A DNA stretch of 50,687 nucleotides, taken from contig JAFBAS010000187.1 of assembly GCA_019247605.1 (NCBI GenBank), positions 1 to 50,687 on the forward strand. The letters are read 5' to 3'. Of this stretch, positions 34,348-42,538 are shown one piece after another (position 1 is the first letter of the stretch; every line of letters starts with the position of its first letter). Under the pieces are notes generated by a model. It ran no database searches and was not told the origin of the DNA. It saw only the letters and a program-made list of their open reading frames with translations. Made by a program: the position numbers and the translations under genes. The stretch comes from Hyphomicrobiales bacterium (lineage in GTDB: Bacteria > Pseudomonadota > Alphaproteobacteria > Rhizobiales > Beijerinckiaceae).

Positions 34348-36282
34348 ATGCGTCGTTCGATCGCCACGGTTTCTTTGAGCGGAACGCTTCCCGAAAAGCT
34401 CGAGGCGGCCGCGGCGGCGCGCTTCGACGCGGTCGAAATTTTTGAGAACGACTTGTTGTTCTTCGATGGTTCGGCCAAGGAGGCGCGGCTGCTCGCGGCC
34501 GATCGCGGCCTCGAGATCAGCCTTTTTCAGCCTTTTCGCGACTTTGAGGGCGTGCCTGGCGACCTTTTCGCACGCAATCTCGACCGCATCGAACGCAAAT
34601 TCGATTTGATGCAGGAGCTCGGTGCGCCGCTTCTCCTCATTTGTTCGAATGTCGCGCAAAGCACCATCGATGATGACGAGCGCATGGGAGCACAACTTCG
34701 CGAGGCGGCCGAGCGGGCCTCGAAACGCGGACTGCGCGTCGGCTACGAGGCGCTCGCCTGGGGCGCGCGCGTCAACACTTTCGGTCATGCCTGGCGTCTC
34801 GTCGAGAAAGCCGCGCATCCGCACCTCGGCCTCATCGTCGACAGCTTTCACACGCTTGCCATCCAGGACGACCCCGCCCCGATCGCGAAGCTCAAGGGGG
34901 ATCGTATTTTCTTCGTGCAGCTTGCGGACGCCCCGCATGTGTCGATGGATCCGCTCTCCTGGAGCCGGCATTTCCGCTGTTTCCCGGGGCAAGGAGACCT
35001 CGATGTACCCGCCTTTCTCGCGGCAGTGCTCCAGTCCGGTTATTCCGGGCCGATTTCGCTCGAGATCTTCAACGACGATTTTCGCGCCGCGCCCACGCGC
35101 CAGACTGCGAGCGATGGCATGCGCTCCCTGCTCTTCGTCGAGGAAAGGACGCGCGCGAGGCTCGGCGGTACGGCCGAAACGAGCCTCGACACGCGCGGGC
35201 GCGCGAAGCGCAAAGCGCATGTGGAGCTCTTCGATCCGCCGCCTCCCCCGCTCTTTCGCGGCACCTCCTTCGTCGAGTTCACCGCTGATGCCGATTCCAA
35301 GACTGCTCTCGGCGAGCTTCTCGTCGCGCTCGGGTTTGCCCGCGCCGGGCATCATCGGAGCAAGGATGTGGTGCTTTATCAACAGGGCGACATCAATCTC
35401 GTCGTGAATGCGGAGAGGGATTCTTTCGCGCATTCCTATTTTCTCATGCACGGTCCTTCAATTTGCGCGATCGGGCTCAGCACGGAAGATGAAATCCAGG
35501 CGGTGAGCCGCGCCGAAGCCTTCGGCGCCAAACGCTATGAAGGGCGTGTCGGCCCGAACGAGCTCCACATCCCCGCCATCCGCGGCCCGGACGCAGGCCT
35601 TCTCTATTTCGTCGCCGATGAGGGCAAGCCCGCTCACGCGCTCGATCAAGACTTCCTTCTGCAAGAAGGTGGCGCGTCAGGCTCTCTCGATGCGGGGCTT
35701 ATTCGCGTCGACCACATCGCGCAAGCCTTGCCCGAAGGCCAGCTCGATTCCTGGATACTCTTTTTTCGCGCGGTGCTTGGCCTCGATCCCGAAGCGCCCG
35801 TCGATCTCCCAGACCCTTACGGGCTGGTGCACAGCCGGGCTGTCGCGAGCCCAAACCGTGCATTGCGCTTCCCGCTCAACGTGTCGCAAAGCCGCAACAC
35901 GGCAACGGCGCGCTCCGTTTCGACGCTTGCGGGCGCAGGCGTCCATCACGTCGCGTTCGAGAGCGCCGACATCTTCGCGACACTCGAAAAGACACGAGGA
36001 AAGGGCCTTCGGCTCCTCGCCATACCGGCCAACTACTACGACGACCTCGCGGCACGGTTTCCACTGTCCGACGACTTCGTCGACAGGCTTCGCCTGAACG
36101 ATCTCCTCTACGACAAGGTCGGCGAGGGAGAATTGCTGCAGGCCTATACGGAGCCGTTCCAGGACCGCTTCTATTTCGAGATCCTGCAACGCAAAGGAGG
36201 CTATGATCTTTACGGCGCGCCGAACGCTCCGGTGCGCATGGCCGCGCTCGCGCAATTACGCCGTCGCAAGCCGTATTCTTAG
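34348..36282 (+). CDS. quiC: QuiC: 3-dehydroshikimate dehydratase fused to an HPPD-like domain
   Basis: A 644-residue two-domain protein. Residues 1-270 are a xylose-isomerase-like TIM barrel that turns 3-dehydroshikimate into protocatechuate; metal ligands Glu134 (GYEALAWG), Asp165 (IVDSFH), Gln191 (FVQLAD) and Glu239 (ISLEIFND) sit exactly where I recall them in characterised QuiC proteins. Residues about 300-644 form two VOC modules like 4-hydroxyphenylpyruvate dioxygenase, with a complete Fe-type triad: His456 (RVDHIAQ), His533 or 534 (GVHHVAFES) and Glu611 (FYFEIL). Thus both halves look active. The product protocatechuate is the substrate of PcaHG encoded at 45692-47066. Confidence 0.93.
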   Translation: MRRSIATVSLSGTLPEKLEAAAAARFDAVEIFENDLLFFDGSAKEARLLAADRGLEISLFQPFRDFEGVPGDLFARNLDRIERKFDLMQELGAPLLLICSNVAQSTIDDDERMGAQLREAAERASKRGLRVGYEALAWGARVNTFGHAWRLVEKAAHPHLGLIVDSFHTLAIQDDPAPIAKLKGDRIFFVQLADAPHVSMDPLSWSRHFRCFPGQGDLDVPAFLAAVLQSGYSGPISLEIFNDDFRAAPTRQTASDGMRSLLFVEERTRARLGGTAETSLDTRGRAKRKAHVELFDPPPPPLFRGTSFVEFTADADSKTALGELLVALGFARAGHHRSKDVVLYQQGDINLVVNAERDSFAHSYFLMHGPSICAIGLSTEDEIQAVSRAEAFGAKRYEGRVGPNELHIPAIRGPDAGLLYFVADEGKPAHALDQDFLLQEGGASGSLDAGLIRVDHIAQALPEGQLDSWILFFRAVLGLDPEAPVDLPDPYGLVHSRAVASPNRALRFPLNVSQSRNTATARSVSTLAGAGVHHVAFESADIFATLEKTRGKGLRLLAIPANYYDDLAARFPLSDDFVDRLRLNDLLYDKVGEGELLQAYTEPFQDRFYFEILQRKGGYDLYGAPNAPVRMAALAQLRRRKPYS

Positions 36283-36407
36283 AATGGGCGTGCCCATGAA
36301 ATTCGGTTTCCTTTTTCGGAACTAGGCAGCAGGTGCAATTTATTCGGGAAGACCATGCAGCCTGCTCGTTTGGCTCCGTTGAGACACTCTGAAAGGCGCG
36401 ATTTGTC

Positions 36408-36527
36408 ATGCAAATGCACCCTTTGAGTCTTCTTACCTATGCCATTGTGCTCGGTGCGGTGATTGCCATCGTGCTCGGCGCTGTGGTCTACTATCGCTTC
36501 CGTAGTCGAGGCGGCAAGCGAGACTGA
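36408..36527 (+). CDS. Very small membrane protein (39 residues)
   Basis: MQMHPLSLLTYAIVLGAVI begins a 39-residue protein made almost only of one membrane helix (residues 7-29) with a basic end (YYRFRSRGGKRD), so positive-inside topology puts the C-terminus in the cytosol. AAGGCG lies nine bases before the ATG. Too short for most gene finders; support is the ribosome site, helix and basic tail. Confidence 0.45.
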   Translation: MQMHPLSLLTYAIVLGAVIAIVLGAVVYYRFRSRGGKRD

Positions 36528-36678
36528 TTTTGCGGCTTGCGGAAAGACCGCACGGACACAAGTGAAAGAAACCGCGCATATCGGTCGTCAAAACACTCGC
36601 GCCGCCACCTTATCGAGGGTGCGGAACTGACGGAGCTTCGTGAGGCTGAGCTCAGGCGACAAGCGAAGGGAGGAACAC

Positions 36679-36909
36679 ATGCGCCGTACAGCATTTGTGG
36701 TCGCCATTTCGGGTCTAATGCTTGCAGCTGGATCGGAGAGTTCTCAAGCTGCACCTTTCGCGCCGCCCCCAATGGGTATCACGACCCATTTCGACGATAT
36801 GACCGCCGTTGCTTGGCATCGCCATTGCTGGCGTGATCGTTGGGGTCGCACGCGTTGCAGCCAGCGTCATTGCTGGCGCGACCGCTGGGGCCGCAGGCGC
36901 TGCCGATAA
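36679..36909 (+). CDS. Exported small protein with a duplicated Cys/Trp/Arg motif
   Basis: A 76-residue protein with a signal peptide (MRRTAFVVAISGLMLAAGSESSQA) and a mature part ending in two near-identical copies of HCWRDRWGRxRC (HCWRDRWGRTRC and HCWRDRWGRRRC). GAAGGGAGGA just before the ATG fixes the start. Four cysteines allow two disulfides in the periplasm; the strong positive charge could bind DNA, membranes or peptidoglycan. Short secreted rhizobial proteins with CWRDRWGR-like ends exist, function unknown. Confidence 0.75.
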   Translation: MRRTAFVVAISGLMLAAGSESSQAAPFAPPPMGITTHFDDMTAVAWHRHCWRDRWGRTRCSQRHCWRDRWGRRRCR

Positions 36910-37340
36910 GCCCGGCTGCGAATAGGGCCGGGCGCGGAGCCTACTCGCAGCAGTGAGGAATAAGCGGCCTCACTGCGAGTGAGCTTCGCATGGCCGCGTA
37001 CGCCGGACGGCCTCTCTACCGCAAGGCGTTCTTTCTTGATAAATCGAGCCTCGGGCATCCGGGCAGGATTCGGGGGCAAGGCTTCGCACGTGACGCGTTC
37101 AAAGTTGGCGCTCATCTCTGCGGTGGTGCTTCTCGCGATAACGAAACTGCCAATGCCAGTCAATTTCTGCGCGAACCACTTGAGCCTGAGGTAGAGAAAG
37201 CATCGGATGGGGCGACAATTCGAAGAGGGGTTCATTTTCGCTGACCAGCACGAATCGGGGCTGTTTCGTCATCTGCGGCCAGGAGAGCTGTCTCGCGTCG
37301 CGGTCGGCTCGCTTGCTCGCCCTCGCTAAAAGGCGAAGGC
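36910..37340 (+). other. Intergenic region with two hairpins
   Basis: Two stems follow the small exported protein: GCCCGGC/GCCGGGC (36910-36933) and CTCGCAG...GTGAGG with CCTCACTGCGAG (36944-36979, 12 pairs with a three-base bulge). Neither has a T-run. The remaining 360 bp has short open frames (for example a possible 34-residue hydrophobic peptide from a GTG near 37093), none convincing. Confidence 0.45.
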
Positions 37341-39008
37341 GTGAAACTCGGCCTTCCCATTCAATGCCGGCACCTCGGTTCCGCCGTTGGGCTGGTATTC
37401 GCCACACTGTTTTTCGCGGCTTCACTGACCCCAACACTCATTCCGCGGACATATCTGACGCAAGGCGCACTTTCGGGTGGGTGCGCCGCCATAGGCTACG
37501 GCGTCGGCGCCGCTCTGTATTGGCTGTGGCGGTACCTCGAATTGGCGGAAGCACGCGGACGGGTGCTGCGCCTCCTGGACCTTCTCCTTGCCGGCGGCTG
37601 TGCCATCTTGCTAGCAGCCTGCCTCTGGCGAGCCACGCAATGGCAAAACGAGGTGCTTCGGCTTATGCACCAGGAGCCTGTTGCCGGCACCTATCCCCTG
37701 CGAATTTGCGTGGTCGCTCTCCCGATATTTCTCATGCTGATCGCTTTAGGGCGCTGCTTCAAAATCATCTTCCGCCGCGTTGCAAACTGGACACTGCACT
37801 TCGTCCCCAGACGTGTCGCCAACGTCATCGGTCTTGGAGTGGCCGGCGTCCTTTTCTGGTCGATCGCCAACGGGATCGTATTTCGTATCGCGATTCACAT
37901 GCTCGACGCTTCCTTTAGAGAGGCCGATGAAATGATCGCGCCCGACCGGGTAGCGCCCATCACCTCGTCCAAGACCGGTAGCCCAGCCTCGCTCGTCGCG
38001 TGGGACAAACTTGGACGCAGGGGGAGGGAATTCGTCTCATCAGGACCAACCACCGGTCAAATTCGAGCATTTACCGGCAAAGACGCGATGGAACCCATCC
38101 GGGTCTATGTCGGCTTGCCGGCAGGCAAGACGCCCGCGCAGCGCGCTCGGCTCGCCCTTGAGGAGTTGAAGCGCGTCGGAGCCTTTTCTCGAGCGGCCCT
38201 GGTTGTGATCACCCCGACGGGCACTGGCTGGGTCGATCCAGCCGCCGTCGACACGCTGGAATATCTGTTCCATGGCGATGTCGCGAGCGTGGCCCAGCAA
38301 TACTCGTACCTATCGAGCCCACTGTCGCTCTTGATCGAACCCGATTACGGCGCCGATACCGCGCGGGCTCTTTTCAGCGCGATTTACGGCTATTGGACGA
38401 CTTTGCCGAAAGGGAGTCGTCCGAAGCTCTATGTTCACGGGCTCAGCCTCGGCGCGATGAATTCGGAACGCTCCTTCGAGCTTTATGAGCTTCTCGGGGA
38501 CCCGTTCAGCGGGGCGCTCTGGAGCGGGCCTCCCTTCAAGAGCAGGTTCTGGCGTCTGTTTACCGAAGGACGCACCTTAGGCTCGCCGGCGTGGCTCCCG
38601 CAATTCGGCGACAGTTCCTTTGTCCGGTTCATGAACCAGGATGGCGGAGCCGTTCCGAATGATATGCGTTGGGGACCGATGCGCGTCGTCTATTTGCAAT
38701 ATGCGAGCGATCCCGTGACCTTCTTCGACTACCGCGACCTCTACAGACGTCCTGCATGGTTGGCCCACCCTCGGGGCCCGGACGTGTCCGCGCGATTGCG
38801 CTGGTACCCTCTGGTCAGCATGTTGCAACTCGCGATGGATGCGGCCGTCGCAACCCAGGCGCCGGTGGGCTACGGGCATGTTTTCGCGCCACGGCACTAT
38901 ATTGACGCTTGGCTGCAAGTGACCGGGATCAACGACTGGCCGGCGCCTGAGATTTTGCGGTTAAAGGCTCACTTCGCGGCTACGGACACCGCGCGCCCCT
39001 CGGATTGA
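37341..39008 (+). CDS. Membrane alpha/beta-hydrolase (Abhydrolase_9 family)
   Basis: A 555-residue protein. The N-terminal 200 residues hold four or five membrane helices. The C-terminal domain, in pattern the Abhydrolase_9 family, runs from about 240: RIRVYVGL-like IRVYVGLPAGKTPAQRARLALEEL, VVITPTGTGWVDPAAVDTLEYLFHGD, the nucleophile elbow GLSLGAMNSE, then SGPPF and YLQYASDPVTFFDY. Members are probable membrane-linked serine hydrolases of unknown substrate. Start is a GTG at 37341 behind AAGGCGAAGG. Convergent with the hydrolase gene at 39090. Confidence 0.85.
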   Translation: MKLGLPIQCRHLGSAVGLVFATLFFAASLTPTLIPRTYLTQGALSGGCAAIGYGVGAALYWLWRYLELAEARGRVLRLLDLLLAGGCAILLAACLWRATQWQNEVLRLMHQEPVAGTYPLRICVVALPIFLMLIALGRCFKIIFRRVANWTLHFVPRRVANVIGLGVAGVLFWSIANGIVFRIAIHMLDASFREADEMIAPDRVAPITSSKTGSPASLVAWDKLGRRGREFVSSGPTTGQIRAFTGKDAMEPIRVYVGLPAGKTPAQRARLALEELKRVGAFSRAALVVITPTGTGWVDPAAVDTLEYLFHGDVASVAQQYSYLSSPLSLLIEPDYGADTARALFSAIYGYWTTLPKGSRPKLYVHGLSLGAMNSERSFELYELLGDPFSGALWSGPPFKSRFWRLFTEGRTLGSPAWLPQFGDSSFVRFMNQDGGAVPNDMRWGPMRVVYLQYASDPVTFFDYRDLYRRPAWLAHPRGPDVSARLRWYPLVSMLQLAMDAAVATQAPVGYGHVFAPRHYIDAWLQVTGINDWPAPEILRLKAHFAATDTARPSD

Positions 39009-39089
39009 CTGCGAAGGCGCGCCAGCGGAAGCCGTCGACTGCTTTGAAGCGCCGGAACGATGCGCGGAATTCAAGGTACGTGCACGATA

Positions 39090-39785
39090 CTAACCCGCAT
39101 CGAGCAAGCTGATCGGGATCTCGCGTAGGATTTCCGAGAGGATTTTCAAAGCGGCCGGATTGACCGGAAGCAACGTGCGCGAACCATCCACGATGTGCAT
39201 GTCTTCGCGCCACGGGGCCGCGATCCGGCGGGACGTCTCGATCACGTGCAACCTCACGGCGGCTTGCATCTTCGGAAGGTGATCCGGGAGCCCCACCGCG
39301 ATTACGTCCGAGACGTGCTCTTGCTCCTCGGCGGCGACGCGCACCGCGGCGCGCACGCCCGTGTCGAAGGCGACGAGCACCCCCTTGCGCCCGATCCGCC
39401 GCGAGGCGCGCCGCAACGCAGCGGCGAGAGGGCCGTCCAAGGCCCGGTCATCGACATTGACCGCGATCTTGCATTTCACCGGGCGGTATCCGATCGCGTC
39501 GAGCCAGATGGCAAGCGGCGCCAAGCTTACATCACCGGCAAGATGGCCCGGCACGAGCACGACAGGTTTTCCGTCGCCATAGCGAATCTCATGGCCGCGA
39601 TAGACGGGATCGGCGGCATTGAGGATGAGCTCGGTGACGGCGCGCATCGACGCATAGGGCCAAAAGAAGGGCAAGCCGAAGGTTCCGAGCGTCTCGCCGA
39701 TGAAGCGGCCCGCCTTGTCGAAGCCCGAGGAGAGTTGTGCGTTGCGGGCGCGACGCTCGCCACGCGGTGCGCCTTTATCCGGCAT
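39090..39785 (-). CDS. Alpha/beta-hydrolase-like protein with Asp in place of the nucleophile Ser
   Basis: A 231-residue protein. YGDGKPVVLVPGHLAGDVSLAPLAIWLDAIGYRPVKC is the usual start of a lipase-like fold. The elbow, where a GHSxGG is expected, reads AFDTG (residues 139-143), so Asp141 takes the Ser position; no clear catalytic His is seen near the end (PWREDMHIVDGSRTLLPVN). It may be a non-catalytic or Asp-nucleophile protein. The ATG at 39785 overlaps the stop of the upstream hydrolase by 11 bp, putting it last in the PHA operon. Confidence 0.6.
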   Translation of the reverse strand: MPDKGAPRGERRARNAQLSSGFDKAGRFIGETLGTFGLPFFWPYASMRAVTELILNAADPVYRGHEIRYGDGKPVVLVPGHLAGDVSLAPLAIWLDAIGYRPVKCKIAVNVDDRALDGPLAAALRRASRRIGRKGVLVAFDTGVRAAVRVAAEEQEHVSDVIAVGLPDHLPKMQAAVRLHVIETSRRIAAPWREDMHIVDGSRTLLPVNPAALKILSEILREIPISLLDAG

Positions 39786-40629
39786 TCGCCCTTGCCTCTC
39801 GAAGCCCCTCGTCCTGACGCTCTCCTGCGTCGTCGAGGAAATTGGCGACGAGCGAGGCGCAAGCTTCCGTCGCTTCCCAAAGGGCACGATGCGCGAGCCC
39901 GGGCAGTATCACGAGTCGGGCGTTGGGGATGAGCTCGGCGAGGAGCCTCGAATTGTGAGGCGGGATCAATCGATCTTGATCCCCCGTCATGACGAGCGTC
40001 GGCGCTCGAACCCCGGCGAGCGCATCGGACGCGTCGAAATCCACAAAGGCCTGAAATTGCAAATCCGCGGCGTGGAGTGGCGTCGGATCGACAATTTCGC
40101 GATGCATTTGTCGCTCGACTCTTTCACGATTTTCTTCGAGATAGGAAGGCGCATAAGTGACGGTCGCGATCCGGCGCGCCGCCTCCTGAGGCGTCAGTCC
40201 GACAAGCTCGCGCATGACCGTGACGACCGCAGGCCCGGCATAAACGCTTTTCTGGCCGCCGGGGAGCGTCGCGCATAAAATGAGCTTTTGGACGCGCTCG
40301 GGATAGCGGCAGGCGAGCTCCTGCGCCACCGCGCCACCCATCGAATATCCAAGCACATGGCAGCGTTCGATCTCGAGATGATCGAGCAGACCGCAAATGT
40401 CCTTGGCCAGGTTCGAAAGCGCGTAACCCGAGCTTGGCTTGTCGCTCTGCCCCGTTCCGCGATTGTCGAAGATGATGAGCGTGAAGCGCTCGGCGAGGGC
40501 ATCTATGAAATCGGGCGGCCAGGCGCGCGAGTTCAGGCGATAACCCATGATGAGCAGAAGCGGCGGCCCGGAGCCGAAAACCTCGTAAGCGAGATTGATG
40601 CCGTTGACGAGCGCCCGAGGCATCGTCAT
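39775..40629 (-). CDS. Alpha/beta-hydrolase in the PHA operon
   Basis: A 284-residue cytosolic hydrolase with a full triad: Ser96 (LGYSMGGAVAQ), an Asp in MTGDQDRLIPP and a His in LPGLAHRALWE. Oxyanion part LLLIMGYRLNSRAW. The fold covers esterases, 3-oxoadipate enol-lactonases (PcaD) and PHA depolymerases; similarity to PcaD is only general. The ATG at 40629 overlaps the phaC stop by four bases (ATGA), so it is made together with the synthase. A thioesterase- or depolymerase-like role in polymer turnover is the inferred job. Confidence 0.75.
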   Translation of the reverse strand: MTMPRALVNGINLAYEVFGSGPPLLLIMGYRLNSRAWPPDFIDALAERFTLIIFDNRGTGQSDKPSSGYALSNLAKDICGLLDHLEIERCHVLGYSMGGAVAQELACRYPERVQKLILCATLPGGQKSVYAGPAVVTVMRELVGLTPQEAARRIATVTYAPSYLEENRERVERQMHREIVDPTPLHAADLQFQAFVDFDASDALAGVRAPTLVMTGDQDRLIPPHNSRLLAELIPNARLVILPGLAHRALWEATEACASLVANFLDDAGERQDEGLREARANAG

Positions 40630-41717
40630 CGCGCGGCGAGCCACCCGGCGATCTCCTCGCGCAGTTTCTCCTGCGACCGCGCGACGAGAATGCCGATATG
40701 GCCACCCTTCACCGAGGATTCCGAGTAATCCTTGGTGCCGACCGCGTGTCGAAGGGCGCGGCTCGAGGGAGCTGGAATGATGTGGTCCGTCTCGCTGAAG
40801 ATGTTCAAGACAGGCATCGTGAGATTCTTGAGATCGACCCTGCGATCGTCCACGATCAGCTCGCCGTTCACAAGCTTGTTGTCTTGGTAGAGGTCCTTCA
40901 ACCATTGGCGCGCCGCCTCACCCGGATGGGCCGGACGATCGGCAAGCCATTTCTCCATACGTAAAAAGTTCAGAAATTTCTCGCGGTCCTGCCCGACATC
41001 CAGGAGCGTGAGATTGTATTTCGCGAGGCTGCGGAAAGGCGTCATCATCGAGAACATCGCACCGCCGATCTCACCGGGAATGTTGCCCATCGCATCGATC
41101 AGCGCGTCGACATCCTCATGCGTGAGGCCTCGCATCCAGACGTTCATGAAGCCGTGCTCGAGGCGCTCCTCGTCACGATCGGCGTGAAAATCGACTGGCG
41201 TCACCAAGGTTACGAGGTTTCGCACCTTTTGCGGATGCAAGGCAGCATAGAGCAGGGAAAGCACGCCGCCTTGGCAAATGCCAAGCAGGTTCACCTTCTG
41301 CAGTTTCTCGCGCCTTCGTATCACATCGACGAATTGATCCATGTAGAGGTTCACGAGGTCGCCGAAATCGTCGTAGCGATCCGCCGGCGTCGGATGGCCC
41401 CAATCGAGCACATAAAGCTCGCATCCAGCTTCGGCGAGATTGCGCAGGAACGAGCGGTCCTCCTGAAGATCGAGGATCGTCCAGCGTCCGACGAGCGCGT
41501 AGACGACGAGGACCGGCGTTCGCACGCGCTTGGGACCTTCGAGCGCGATGCGATAGAGCACCCGCTGGCCGATCCGAGCGATCTCCTCGCGCGGCGCTTG
41601 TGCGAGCCGCACGTCGTCGTCATGGACTTGCGCCAGCAAGCTCGAGGCTTTGGCAGCACGCTCGCTGAATTCGTTCAACTCGGCGAGCGGGGCAAACTGT
41701 GCAAAGGCGTTGCTCAT
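40626..41717 (-). CDS. phaC: Class III PHA synthase catalytic subunit PhaC
   Basis: A 363-residue protein, the short class III length (class I synthases have about 600). Catalytic Cys148 sits in the lipase box-like GICQGG; Asp311 (FSETDHIIP) and His340 (KGGHIGI) complete the triad. LDWGHPTPADRYDDFGDLVN and TLVTPVDFHAD are standard PhaC blocks. It polymerises (R)-3-hydroxyacyl-CoA, forming polymer granules with PhaE. The start overlaps the phaE stop (ATGA), which is typical of subunits made in fixed ratio. Class III enzymes are best known from purple sulfur bacteria and cyanobacteria; alphaproteobacteria usually carry class I. Confidence 0.92.
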   Translation of the reverse strand: MSNAFAQFAPLAELNEFSERAAKASSLLAQVHDDDVRLAQAPREEIARIGQRVLYRIALEGPKRVRTPVLVVYALVGRWTILDLQEDRSFLRNLAEAGCELYVLDWGHPTPADRYDDFGDLVNLYMDQFVDVIRRREKLQKVNLLGICQGGVLSLLYAALHPQKVRNLVTLVTPVDFHADRDEERLEHGFMNVWMRGLTHEDVDALIDAMGNIPGEIGGAMFSMMTPFRSLAKYNLTLLDVGQDREKFLNFLRMEKWLADRPAHPGEAARQWLKDLYQDNKLVNGELIVDDRRVDLKNLTMPVLNIFSETDHIIPAPSSRALRHAVGTKDYSESSVKGGHIGILVARSQEKLREEIAGWLAAR

Positions 41718-42538
41718 CGGCGTGCACTCCCGCGCTGGAGCTTGCGTTTGCCGTTCGACTTTCTCGCGACCCGACGCGAGGCAGGCGCCGCCTCACGGAT
41801 CGGTCGGCCACTGTCGCGCGCCGTGCTCGATTCGTCCGCTCTGTGGCGCAGCGCCACGACTTCGCGACGAAGCTCGTGCAGGCGCCGATAAATATCGTCG
41901 AGCTCCGCGCGTGTCGGCCCGTCGACTGCCTTCGCCAATTGCGCGAAATAACGACGTGTCTCCGATCGCTGATGGATCGCGGCGCGAAGGTAGCGTTGTT
42001 GCAGCTGCGCAAACTCTGACGAGCGGTTGAACTCCATCAGCGTGCGGTCGAGCGTGTTGTTCCACAACTCCAAAGCGTCGCTCGCGCTGTCGAAGCTTTC
42101 TCCCTCGCCGCGCCTTCGCGACGCCTCGTTCTCGAACCTTTGACAGGCCTCGATCCAGATCGGCGTCGCGACAAGCAGATATTGCTGGAGGACGGCCATG
42201 AGCTCCATCGCCGGCTCGAGGGACGGCAAGGACTTGAGGCCGATGTCAGGCATGTCCGCAAGCTCCGGAAAGCCAGCCATCTGGCGAAAACCCTCAGAGA
42301 GGAGTCCGAGATTTTCGGCCATTCTGTCGGGCTGCGTCCAGAGCTTGCCCGCGGCTTGCGCGAGCGGCGTCGCGCGCGAGCGAAGCGTCGAATCGAGCGC
42401 CCCGTACCAGGAGAGCCAAGGGCCCATGGCGCTCTTCCAGGCTTCGGCCAATCCGGCCGTTTGCTCATTCGGGGCTTCGCGTTTCGCCGAGGCGGCGGCC
42501 TCGGGTGGCGGGATGCTCGTCTTTCGCGCGCCCTTCAT
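41714..42538 (-). CDS. phaE: Class III PHA synthase subunit PhaE
   Basis: A 274-residue, mostly helical protein. It shows the PhaE layout: WYGALDSTLRSRATPL region, a long helix segment (FENEASRRRGEGESFDSASDALELWNNTLDRTLMEFNRSSEFA), and the end QRYLRAAIHQRSETRRYFAQLAKAVDGPTRAELDDIYRRLHELRREV. PhaE has no catalytic residues and activates PhaC. It is somewhat shorter than the classical Allochromatium PhaE and begins with a Lys/Pro/Ala-rich tail. The start overlaps the stop of the acyl-CoA synthetase gene by four bases. Confidence 0.85.
   Translation of the reverse strand: MKGARKTSIPPPEAAASAKREAPNEQTAGLAEAWKSAMGPWLSWYGALDSTLRSRATPLAQAAGKLWTQPDRMAENLGLLSEGFRQMAGFPELADMPDIGLKSLPSLEPAMELMAVLQQYLLVATPIWIEACQRFENEASRRRGEGESFDSASDALELWNNTLDRTLMEFNRSSEFAQLQQRYLRAAIHQRSETRRYFAQLAKAVDGPTRAELDDIYRRLHELRREVVALRHRADESSTARDSGRPIREAAPASRRVARKSNGKRKLQRGSARR

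Noticed and set aside
34330-35451. A 373-residue open frame on the minus strand
   Set aside because: Antisense to quiC and without ribosome site or domain.
36594-36909. Search for a CRISPR-like array in the short repeats of this window
   Set aside because: The two copies of the HCWRDRWGR-coding unit are adjacent protein repeats without spacers, and no other regularly spaced repeats were found.
41118-41891. A 257-residue plus-strand open frame
   Set aside because: Antisense to phaC and phaE, both strongly supported by catalytic residues and overlaps.
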